Assembly (NCBI GenBank): GCA_003229755.1
Contig: QIFJ01000213.1
Span: 1-5,034, forward strand
DNA: 5,034 bases
Source: Pseudomonadota bacterium
GTDB lineage: Bacteria; BMS3Abin14
Reading direction: 5' to 3'
In this document: positions 1 to 5,034 of the stretch, piece by piece
How positions within the stretch are numbered: position 1 is the stretch's first letter
Layout: each line of letters starts with the position of its first letter
Translations under genes and position numbers: made by a program
The notes under the pieces: model-generated
Databases searched by the model: none
Seen by the model: the letters and a program-made list of their open reading frames with translations, nothing else
What the model was told of the DNA's origin: nothing

Positions 1-1118
1 ACTCGCCCGGTCCGGTGGATATTTCACCTGAAACCGCTCTGGAGATGGCAAAGCCCATACTCCACCACCGCGCTCCGGAATTCACGCCCATTCTTGAAGA
101 AGTGTTCGAGGGTCTGAAGTACGTCTTTCAGACGGAGGGTGACGTTCTGCTCTTCGCGTCCTCCGGAACAGGCGCCATGGAGGGGGCTGTTTCGAACACC
201 CTCAATCCCGGTGACAAGGCTATCTGTGTCCGGGGAGGGAAGTTCGGGGAGCGCTGGTCCCAGCTGGTAACCACATATGGCGGCGTGCCTGTCGACCTCG
301 ATGTGGAGTGGGGTCAGGCGGTGGATCCGAAGCTTATTGCCGACCATCTGAAAGAAGACCCATCCATCAGGGCGGTCTTTATCCAGGCGAGCGAGACCTC
401 CACCGGTGTGTCCCATCCGGTAAAGGAAATAGCCGATATCGTCAAAGGCTACGATGACACACTGATCGTTGTAGACGGCATAACCGCGGTGGGAGTGATG
501 AACATTCCTGTCGATGAGTGGGGGCTGGACATCGTTGTGGGCGGCTCCCAGAAGGCATGGAGACTCCCTCCGGGCCTTGCCTTTGCCTCGGTGAGCGAAA
601 AGGCATGGAACGCTGTGGAAAGGTGTACGCAGCCGCGCTACTATTTTGACTGGCAAAAGGAGCGTAAAGGTATCGCGAAGTTGAGCACAGCCTATACGCC
701 TGCCGTCTCCCTCATAGTGGGCCTCCGGCAGGTCCTCAGGGAGATCAGGGAGGAGGGACTGGAGTCAGTCTTTTCCCGGTGCGCCTCCTATGCAGAGGCT
801 ACAAGGGAAGCCATGAAGGCACTGGGATTGAGGCTCTTCGCCCCTGATTCTCCATCCGATTCTTTAACGGCGGTTCTTGCGCCTGAAGGGATGGACGCCC
901 AGGCAATTGTCAAGCATCTCAGGGTGAAGTACGGTGTTACAATAGCGGGCGGGCAGGATCACGCCAAGGGCAAGATCTTCAGGCTGTCCCATATGGGCTA
1001 CCTGGATGCCCTGGACATGGTGACCTGTGTCGCCGCGGTGGAAATGACCCTGCGTGACCTGGGACACCCGGTTGAACTGGGAGCCGGTGTCCGGGCCGCT
1101 GAAGAAGTGCTCGTGTAA
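1..1118 (+). CDS. Class V PLP-dependent aminotransferase, 5'-truncated; candidate phosphoserine (or alanine/serine-glyoxylate) aminotransferase
   Basis: A pyridoxal-phosphate transaminase of the alanine-glyoxylate/serine-pyruvate aminotransferase group (class V, fold type I), expected to be cytosolic. The first whole codon is at 3, and the reading S-P-G-P-V-D-I-S-P-E matches the conserved N-terminal PGP motif of the family. The gene therefore enters from upstream, and the GTG at 15 is internal. About 371 residues are visible, so perhaps 10-15 are missing. Visible landmarks are the PLP-phosphate loop SSGTGAMEG (about 159-185), the Asp that contacts the pyridine nitrogen in VVDGITAVG (codon 474-476), the Schiff-base Lys in GGSQKAW (codon 552-554), and the likely substrate-carboxylate Arg in FRLSHMG (codon 981-983). 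It ends 13 bases before serA. That linkage suggests the transamination of 3-phosphohydroxypyruvate to phosphoserine, but this substrate is inferred. Glyoxylate, pyruvate or alanine remain possible. Family call firm, substrate uncertain. Confidence 0.93.
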   Translation, partial: SPGPVDISPETALEMAKPILHHRAPEFTPILEEVFEGLKYVFQTEGDVLLFASSGTGAMEGAVSNTLNPGDKAICVRGGKFGERWSQLVTTYGGVPVDLDVEWGQAVDPKLIADHLKEDPSIRAVFIQASETSTGVSHPVKEIADIVKGYDDTLIVVDGITAVGVMNIPVDEWGLDIVVGGSQKAWRLPPGLAFASVSEKAWNAVERCTQPRYYFDWQKERKGIAKLSTAYTPAVSLIVGLRQVLREIREEGLESVFSRCASYAEATREAMKALGLRLFAPDSPSDSLTAVLAPEGMDAQAIVKHLRVKYGVTIAGGQDHAKGKIFRLSHMGYLDALDMVTCVAAVEMTLRDLGHPVELGAGVRAAEEVLV

Positions 1119-1119
1119 T

Positions 1120-1126
1120 GGAGGTG
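1120..1126 (+). promoter_or_regulatory. Shine-Dalgarno site of serA
   Basis: GGAGGTG lies two bases after the TAA of the upstream aminotransferase and five bases before the ATG at 1132. It decides the serA start. The reading frame stays open upstream to an ATG at 1054, but that codon lies inside the preceding gene and would add 26 residues with no family resemblance. Confidence 0.85.
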
Positions 1127-1131
1127 CCTGG

Positions 1132-2718
1132 ATGAAGGTATTAGTCAGTGATAAACTCTCTCCCGCAGGGGTGGAAATTCTCGAAAGAGCACCGGGCCTT
1201 TCAGTAGACGTTAATACAGGCCTCACGCCGGAGGAGCTCAAGAAGATAATAGGTAACTACGACGCGCTGGTGATAAGAAGCGCCACTAAAGTTACTGCCG
1301 AGATCATTGAGGCGGCATCGAACCTCAAGGCCGTTGGAAGGGCTGGTATCGGTGTGGACAATGTGGACATCCCGGAGGCCACCAAACGGGGGATAGTGGT
1401 CATGAACACCCCCGGCGGTAATACCGTGACCACAGCCGAGCACGCCATATCCATGATGTGCGCCCTGGCGCGTCACATACCCCAGGCCAACGCCACCATG
1501 AAGGAAGGCAAGTGGGAGAAGAAGCGCTTCATGGGCGTTGAGCTGATGAACAAGACCCTGGGCATTATCGGTGTAGGGAACATCGGAACTATAGTGGCCG
1601 AGAGGGCACAGGGCCTGGCCATGAACGTCATAGCCTTCGATCCCTATATTTCCGGGAAAGCCGCGTCTAAGCTGGGGGTCGAACTGGTGGATCTGGAGGA
1701 ACTTTACCAACGCTCCGATTTCATCTCCATTCACGTTCCCAGGACGGATGAGACATCAAATATGCTGGACATTGAAGCTTTCAAAAAGATGAAGCCCGAG
1801 GTGAGGATAATCAATTGTGCCAGGGGAGGGATAGTCAGTGAAACGGACCTTGCCGAGGCCCTGGAGAAGGGGCTTGTGGCCGGTGCCGCATTCGATGTTT
1901 TCTCCTCTGAGCCGCCGGAGGCAGACAATCCCCTTATTGGCCTCGAGAACGTCATTCTGACTCCCCACCTGGGCGCGTCCACAGACGAAGCACAGGTGAA
2001 CGTCGCGATCGCGGTGGCAAACCAGATCGCCGACTACCTGGTGAACGGTACTATTACCAACGCGGTGAATGTGCCGTCCGTGAGCAGCGACGTTCTCCCT
2101 CTGGTTCAGCCGTACTTTGAACTGGCCGAAAAACTGGGCAGCCTCACGGTACAACTCGCGGGCTTCGCGCCAGAATCGGTGCAGATCCGGTATTCGGGAT
2201 CGGTCACAGACCTGCCCCTGGAACCGATAACGATAAGCGTTTTAAAGGGCGTCATGGAGCCTGTCATGGGGATCGGGGCGGTCAACTTCGTGAACGCATC
2301 AGTCCTGGCCGGAGAAAGAGGTCTTAAGGTCAACGAGGTGAAAAGCTCTGAGCCGGAGGACTACTCCAATCTGATAGAGGTTACCCTCTCTTCCGGAAGG
2401 AAGACCAAAGTCGCTGCAGGATTTGTCTTCGAGGGCAGGGAATCAAGGATTATCTGGATCGATGCCTTCTCAATGGAAGCTATTCCTGTAGGTAATGTGC
2501 TGGTTCTCACCAACGACGACCGGCCGGGATTCATTGGAAATCTGGGAATGACCCTGGGCAAGCATGGGGTCAACATCGCCAGCATGCAGATAGGACGGGA
2601 TAAACCGGGAGGAAAGGCTCTATCGTTCCTGCAGGTGGATTCAGAGCCGGGTGACGAAGTTATCGAGGAGCTGAAGGAACTGCCCCATATCAAGACTGTA
2701 ACCAAGGTGAATTTCTAG
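1132..2718 (+). CDS. serA: D-3-phosphoglycerate dehydrogenase (long form with ASB and ACT domains)
   Basis: Catalyses the NAD-dependent oxidation of 3-phosphoglycerate to 3-phosphohydroxypyruvate, the first step of the phosphorylated serine pathway, in the cytosol. The 528-residue product has the length of the long SerA class (Bacillus/Mycobacterium type). Domains in order: a substrate-binding half (about 1-98 and 287-312), a Rossmann NAD-binding domain (about 99-286), an allosteric substrate-binding (ASB) domain (about 318-450) and a C-terminal ACT domain (about 454-528). The dinucleotide motif GVGNIG is at 147-152, with an acidic D170 at the end of the second strand. The catalytic set of the 2-hydroxyacid dehydrogenase family is intact: R231 in NCARGG, E260 in FSSEPP and H279 in TPHLGAS. 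In the ACT domain, N461, D463 and N481 sit where serine-binding residues are placed in the mycobacterial enzyme, so feedback inhibition by serine is plausible but not shown. It follows the aminotransferase by 13 bases and is followed by a strong terminator, so it ends a transcription unit. No frameshift or missing residue is seen. Confidence 0.98.
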   Translation: MKVLVSDKLSPAGVEILERAPGLSVDVNTGLTPEELKKIIGNYDALVIRSATKVTAEIIEAASNLKAVGRAGIGVDNVDIPEATKRGIVVMNTPGGNTVTTAEHAISMMCALARHIPQANATMKEGKWEKKRFMGVELMNKTLGIIGVGNIGTIVAERAQGLAMNVIAFDPYISGKAASKLGVELVDLEELYQRSDFISIHVPRTDETSNMLDIEAFKKMKPEVRIINCARGGIVSETDLAEALEKGLVAGAAFDVFSSEPPEADNPLIGLENVILTPHLGASTDEAQVNVAIAVANQIADYLVNGTITNAVNVPSVSSDVLPLVQPYFELAEKLGSLTVQLAGFAPESVQIRYSGSVTDLPLEPITISVLKGVMEPVMGIGAVNFVNASVLAGERGLKVNEVKSSEPEDYSNLIEVTLSSGRKTKVAAGFVFEGRESRIIWIDAFSMEAIPVGNVLVLTNDDRPGFIGNLGMTLGKHGVNIASMQIGRDKPGGKALSFLQVDSEPGDEVIEELKELPHIKTVTKVNF

Positions 2719-2729
2719 GGTAATTCCCT

Positions 2730-2766
2730 GGCGCGGTCAGGATTTCTGCCTGCCCGCGCCCTTTTT
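2730..2766 (+). terminator. Rho-independent terminator after serA
   Basis: A 7-bp GC stem pairs GGCGCGG (2730-2736) with CCGCGCC (2754-2760). After one T/C mismatch it continues as 4 bp, CAGG (2738-2741) with CCTG (2749-2752), closing a 7-base loop. CTTTTT follows at once (2761-2766). The hairpin starts 11 bases past the serA stop. A small AGGG/CCCT dyad (2717-2729) overlaps the stop and abuts the stem. There is no matching A-run on the upstream side, so it acts in the + direction only. It separates the serine unit from hisZ-purA. Confidence 0.93.
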
Positions 2767-2780
2767 GCGTTCACGGGCTC

Positions 2781-2807
2781 GAACCCGGAAATTGGAAATT
2801 CGGGTTC
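2781..2807. repeat. Inverted repeat (hairpin), GAACCCG / CGGGTTC
   Basis: GAACCCG (2781-2787) and CGGGTTC (2801-2807) are perfect 7-base complements, and two further A-T pairs can form past a bulged G at 2788. The interior carries a tandem GGAAATT (2787-2793 and 2794-2800). The CCCG at 2784-2787 can instead pair with CGGG at 2774-2777 over a six-base loop, so the two hairpins exclude each other. No T-run follows either one, so this is not a second terminator. Its role is unknown. Confidence 0.55.
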
Positions 2808-2910
2808 ATCTCCCGATTAGTTGGTAGGATATCGGTATAGTGTATTCATAGGGCCGGGCTTTAGGGTGTAATCACTCGGGTTTATTTTGCCGGAACCCAT
2901 GCATTATGTA

Positions 2911-2937
2911 TTGACCACCAACTTATCAGGAGATGAT
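2911..2937 (+). promoter_or_regulatory. Weak sigma-70-like promoter candidate for hisZ-purA
   Basis: TTGACC (2911-2916) matches five of six bases of the -35 consensus, and GATGAT (2932-2937) matches four of six of the -10 consensus, but the 15-base spacer is short. An alternative is the better -10 word TATTAT (2968-2973), which lacks a fair -35 partner (TTAGAT at 2944-2949). A promoter is needed somewhere here because of the upstream terminator, but this exact placement is a guess. Confidence 0.2.
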
Positions 2938-2944
2938 CCAAAAT

Positions 2945-2962
2945 TAGATCATTAAAGATCTA
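2945..2962. repeat. Perfect 6-6-6 inverted repeat, operator-like
   Basis: TAGATC (2945-2950) and GATCTA (2957-2962) are exact reverse complements separated by six A/T bases. The dyad lies about 70 bases before the hisZ start, inside an AT-rich patch and next to promoter-like hexamers. This is the geometry of a dimeric regulator's operator, but short AT-rich dyads also arise by chance and no regulator is encoded in the window. Confidence 0.3.
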
Positions 2963-2982
2963 TGGTTTATTATTCATAAGTC

Positions 2983-3014
2983 TAATGCTCCAATGCTCTA
3001 ATGTTCTAATGCTC
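2983..3014 (+). repeat. Four tandem copies of an 8-base unit, consensus YAATGYTC
   Basis: The copies are TAATGCTC (2983-2990), CAATGCTC (2991-2998), TAATGTTC (2999-3006) and TAATGCTC (3007-3014), differing only by T/C changes at two positions. The array ends eight bases before the hisZ Shine-Dalgarno site, so it lies in the untranslated leader or next to the promoter. Eight is not a multiple of three, but the array is noncoding: in the hisZ frame it contains the stop TAA at 2999-3001. Confidence 0.9.
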
Positions 3015-3022
3015 TGGACCGC

Positions 3023-3027
3023 AGGTG
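3023..3027 (+). promoter_or_regulatory. Shine-Dalgarno site of hisZ
   Basis: AGGTG lies seven bases before the ATG at 3035. It favours this start over the in-frame ATG at 3068, which has no purine-rich site before it. The closest in-frame upstream stop is TAA at 2999, so no longer ATG or GTG start exists. Confidence 0.7.
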
Positions 3028-3034
3028 CGAAAAA

Positions 3035-4312
3035 ATGACTGACAGGATCTCCGGAAAGACTTATACAATGCCCTCCGGCGTTTTTGAGATGCCTCCGCCG
3101 AAGGCCGCCTTTATCAGGGAGACTGAGGGAAAGCTTCTGGATGTCTTCGGTAAGTGGGGATATCAGGAGGTCAGGACCCCGGCCATGGAGTATATGGACG
3201 TAATGGCCCGGGGCCTGTCCCAGGCTGAACTGGATATAGCCTTCAAGATGGTAGACAGGCTCACCGGAAGGATGATGGTACTGCGTTCAGACGTCACACC
3301 GCAGGTTGCCAGAATGGCGGCGCTTGCGCTGAAGGATGTGCCGCGGCCCCTGCGCCTCTCCTATATTATGGATGTTTACAGATATCCCACTGATCCGGGA
3401 CATCCGAGGAGGGAGATGATACAGGCCGGTGCGGAGCTCCTGGGACTTGACGATCCTCAGGCGGATGCGGAGATTGTGGCTCTGGCAGTGGGGTCCCTCC
3501 GCGATATCGGCCTTTCTGACTTCAGGATATCACTGGGGCAGGTGGACTACGCCAGAGGTCTTCTGGATGAAGCCCAACTTTCCCCTGAGGTGGAGGACAG
3601 GCTGATGGACGCTGCTAACAGGAAGGATTCGTCCCGGATGAGCCGGATCCTGGATGAAACAGGCGTATCTTCCACCCTTAAAGGATCGTTTCTTGCCCTT
3701 TCCGAGTACAGGGCAGGGGCTATGGACAGTGCGGAAGGCATTGAGCCTGTTAACAAAAGGTGTGCCGCCGCGATAGAAAATCTAAAAGAGGTCATGGACC
3801 TGGTTACCTGTTACAATATCGACCGGGATCTTTTGAAGGTTGATCTCGGTGAACTTGCGTCTTTCAGATATCATACGGGTATCGTTTTTTCCGGCTATCT
3901 CTCAGGTACCGGTGGGGCCGTCCTGAAGGGAGGAAGATACGATAACCTTGCCGAACAGTTCGGTTCACCTTCACCCGCCACTGGTTTTGCCATAGATATC
4001 CTGGAGCTGGTGGAAATAGCGGCTGCCGGGGCCTCACCGACCCACAGGGTGTCCTGTATGCTGGTAAACAGGACTGGTGACAGAGAGGCAGGGCTTGCTG
4101 TTGCCATGGAACTGAGGGGTATGGGCCTGAGGGTAATATCCCTCATCAGGGATATTGATGACGGTGGCCTCATTTCCTATGCGAAAGCCCACAGGGTGAG
4201 GGAGATCCTCATATTGGCAGGTGAGAGGGAGTTCAAAAAGCTGGATCAGACCACGGGCAAGACAAGCTTCTGCACCCTGGAAGACATGCTGGATAATTCG
4301 CGGGAGGGTTAA
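3035..4312 (+). CDS. hisZ: ATP phosphoribosyltransferase regulatory subunit (HisRS paralogue)
   Basis: HisZ joins the short form of HisG to make the active, histidine-regulated ATP phosphoribosyltransferase, the first enzyme of histidine synthesis (ATP + PRPP to phosphoribosyl-ATP), in the cytosol. The 425-residue product has the class II synthetase fold of histidyl-tRNA synthetase without its synthetase signature. Landmarks are LRSDVTPQVARMA (83-95), the motif-2-like segment with DVYRY and RREMIQAGAELLG (113-137), LGELASFRYHTGIVFSGY (271-288) where true HisRS has its GLDYYTG-type histidine motif, and the motif-3-like GGRYDNLAEQFG with ATGFAID (299-321). The loss of the HisRS histidine motif is the main reason to call HisZ. 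Residues from about 335 to 425 resemble an anticodon-binding-like domain, which shorter HisZ proteins lack. The first 11 residues precede the usual MPSGVFEMPPP beginning, so M12 is a possible alternative start. purA follows after one base. A short-form hisG is expected elsewhere in the genome. Confidence 0.94.
   Translation: MTDRISGKTYTMPSGVFEMPPPKAAFIRETEGKLLDVFGKWGYQEVRTPAMEYMDVMARGLSQAELDIAFKMVDRLTGRMMVLRSDVTPQVARMAALALKDVPRPLRLSYIMDVYRYPTDPGHPRREMIQAGAELLGLDDPQADAEIVALAVGSLRDIGLSDFRISLGQVDYARGLLDEAQLSPEVEDRLMDAANRKDSSRMSRILDETGVSSTLKGSFLALSEYRAGAMDSAEGIEPVNKRCAAAIENLKEVMDLVTCYNIDRDLLKVDLGELASFRYHTGIVFSGYLSGTGGAVLKGGRYDNLAEQFGSPSPATGFAIDILELVEIAAAGASPTHRVSCMLVNRTGDREAGLAVAMELRGMGLRVISLIRDIDDGGLISYAKAHRVREILILAGEREFKKLDQTTGKTSFCTLEDMLDNSREG
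4303..4307 (+). promoter_or_regulatory. Shine-Dalgarno site of purA, inside the end of hisZ
   Basis: GGAGG within a longer G-rich run (4302-4308) lies six bases before the purA ATG at 4314 and is part of the last codons of hisZ. This supports translation of purA from the hisZ transcript. Confidence 0.85.
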
Positions 4313-4313
4313 T

Positions 4314-5034
4314 ATGTCCAATCTCATAATTCTCGGCTCCCAGTGGGGAGATGAGGGTAAGGGCAAGATAGTTGACGTCTTAACCGACCGCGCTGATATG
4401 GTAGTGCGATTTCAAGGCGGCCACAATGCCGGGCACACGGTAGTTGTCGGTGACGAGACATTCATCCTGCACCTGATCCCCTCCGGGATCCTCCACTCCG
4501 GCAAGCAGTGCGTCATAGGTAATGGTGTTGTCGTCTCCCCCGAGGCACTTGTTGAGGAGATGGAAAAGCTGGAGGCCAGAGGTATAGAACTGACCGGACG
4601 TTTCTTTATCAGTGAGAGCGCCCACGTTATTATGCCGTACCACGTAGCCCTGGACCTGGCAAGAGAGGAGAGAAGGGGTTCAAAGGCGATCGGAACCACC
4701 GGGAGAGGTATCGGGCCTGCCTACGAGGATAAAATTATCAGGAACGGGATTCGGATTGGTGATCTCCTGCATCCCGATACTTTGAGAGAGAAGCTCCAGG
4801 AGCTGCTCGAGTACAAAAACTTCGTGCTCGAGAAGTTTTTCGGTAAGGAGCCTTTTGACGAACTGGAGATATTCGAATCCGCCATGATCAAGGCGGCCCA
4901 CTTCAAGTCCTGTATTGTCAATACTTCAGATCTTGTCAGAAGTGCGGTTGACGAAGGCCGCAATGTCCTTTTTGAAGGAGCCCAGGGAAGTCACCTGGAT
5001 ATCGACCACGGCACGTATCCTTATGTAACTTCAT
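4314..5034 (+). CDS. purA: Adenylosuccinate synthetase, 3'-truncated by the window end
   Basis: Joins IMP and aspartate with GTP to form adenylosuccinate, the first committed step from IMP to AMP, in the cytosol. I translated 240 codons of a protein normally near 430 residues; the frame is open to the edge. The N-terminal signature QWGDEGKGK is at 10-18, with the catalytic D13 and, further on, H41 in GGHNAGHT. The second signature GTTGRGIGPAYED is at 127-139, including T129, followed by K140 and R143. FEGAQG (220-225) holds the IMP-contacting Q224, and DHGTYPYVTS runs to the cut, including T239. The numbering of these residues agrees with the E. coli enzyme. The only mild variation is S226-H227 where many homologues have T followed by a hydrophobic residue. 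The start is fixed by GGAGG six bases upstream and by the family's usual N-terminus. It begins one base after the hisZ stop, so the two are very probably co-transcribed. The missing C-terminal part includes much of the GTP- and aspartate-binding region. Confidence 0.97.
   Translation, partial: MSNLIILGSQWGDEGKGKIVDVLTDRADMVVRFQGGHNAGHTVVVGDETFILHLIPSGILHSGKQCVIGNGVVVSPEALVEEMEKLEARGIELTGRFFISESAHVIMPYHVALDLAREERRGSKAIGTTGRGIGPAYEDKIIRNGIRIGDLLHPDTLREKLQELLEYKNFVLEKFFGKEPFDELEIFESAMIKAAHFKSCIVNTSDLVRSAVDEGRNVLFEGAQGSHLDIDHGTYPYVTS

Larger units (their letters stand above)
2719..3034. other. 316-base intergenic region between serA and hisZ
   Basis: No convincing protein or RNA gene is present. 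From left to right it holds the serA terminator (2730-2766), overlapping hairpins around 2774-2807, a stretch with isolated -10-like TATAGT (2836-2841), scattered GGGTT/AACCC words (2878-2882 and 2894-2898), an AT-rich patch (about 2940-2986) with a perfect dyad, and a four-copy octamer repeat ending at 3014. Because serA is terminated and hisZ-purA starts anew, the hisZ promoter must lie here or be replaced by read-through. No -35/-10 pair is good enough to name with confidence. Confidence 0.8.

Noticed and set aside
15..17. GTG as the start codon of the aminotransferase
   Set aside because: The frame is open to the window edge and the four codons before it (S-P-G-P) belong to the conserved N-terminal motif of the family, so the true start lies upstream of the window.
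24..656. A 210-codon open frame on the - strand
   Set aside because: It is antisense to the well-supported aminotransferase, has low-complexity shadow-like composition and no recognisable motif.
1054..1131. N-terminally extended serA starting at 1054
   Set aside because: The 26 extra residues overlap the end of the aminotransferase gene in another frame, look like nothing in the family, and the good Shine-Dalgarno site precedes the ATG at 1132.
2768..2807. tRNA T-arm-like word (on the - strand GGGTTCGAGCCC) suggesting a tRNA or tRNA remnant
   Set aside because: The stem closes on a six-base loop, not the seven-base T-loop with a five-pair stem, and no acceptor, D-arm or anticodon arm can be found around it on either strand.
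2983..3014. CRISPR array
   Set aside because: The repeated units are eight bases long and directly abutting, with no spacers.
3015..3030. T-box-like word TGGACCGC just before hisZ
   Set aside because: It lacks one base of the TGGNACCGC core, no specifier stem or paired terminator/antiterminator is visible, and it sits almost on the Shine-Dalgarno site.
4380..4963. Several open frames on the - strand (4380-4643, 4412-4699, 4680-4901, 4721-4963)
   Set aside because: They are antisense shadows of purA, whose frame is continuous and carries all expected catalytic motifs; the antisense products resemble no family I know.

Overview
The window is an ordinary chromosomal stretch of bacterial primary metabolism, read entirely on the + strand. 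It holds four protein genes in two convergent-free, same-direction pairs, separated by a 316-base gap. Coding DNA is moderately GC-rich with good Shine-Dalgarno sites. The mix of a class V aminotransferase beside a long-form SerA, and a HisZ beside PurA, resembles gene neighbourhoods I recall from Deltaproteobacteria (Desulfobacterota, Geobacter-like lineages). That taxonomic guess is from memory and is not proved by the window.

Region 1 (1-2718) is a serine-biosynthesis pair. A 5'-truncated PLP-dependent class V aminotransferase ends at 1118. Thirteen bases later, serA (D-3-phosphoglycerate dehydrogenase, 528 aa) starts at 1132. SerA oxidises 3-phosphoglycerate to 3-phosphohydroxypyruvate. 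The linked aminotransferase is a plausible catalyst of the next step, giving phosphoserine, although its family also includes alanine/serine-glyoxylate enzymes. A strong intrinsic terminator at 2730-2766 closes this unit.

Region 2 (2719-3034) has no convincing gene. It contains the terminator, a hairpin with competing partners (2774-2807), a perfect 6-6-6 dyad in an AT-rich patch (2945-2962), weak promoter-like hexamers, and four tandem copies of an 8-base unit (2983-3014) that end just before the hisZ ribosome-binding site.

Region 3 (3035-5034) is a probable two-gene operon. hisZ encodes the HisRS-like regulatory subunit of ATP phosphoribosyltransferase (first step of histidine synthesis). 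purA encodes adenylosuccinate synthetase (first committed step from IMP to AMP). purA follows the hisZ stop after one base and is cut by the window end at residue 240. The two enzymes are metabolically linked: histidine synthesis consumes ATP and releases AICAR, which feeds back to IMP, the substrate of PurA.

I see no phage, transposon, CRISPR, RNA gene or defence system. The observations most worth a second look are the octamer tandem repeat in the hisZ leader and the putative non-SerC phosphoserine aminotransferase.
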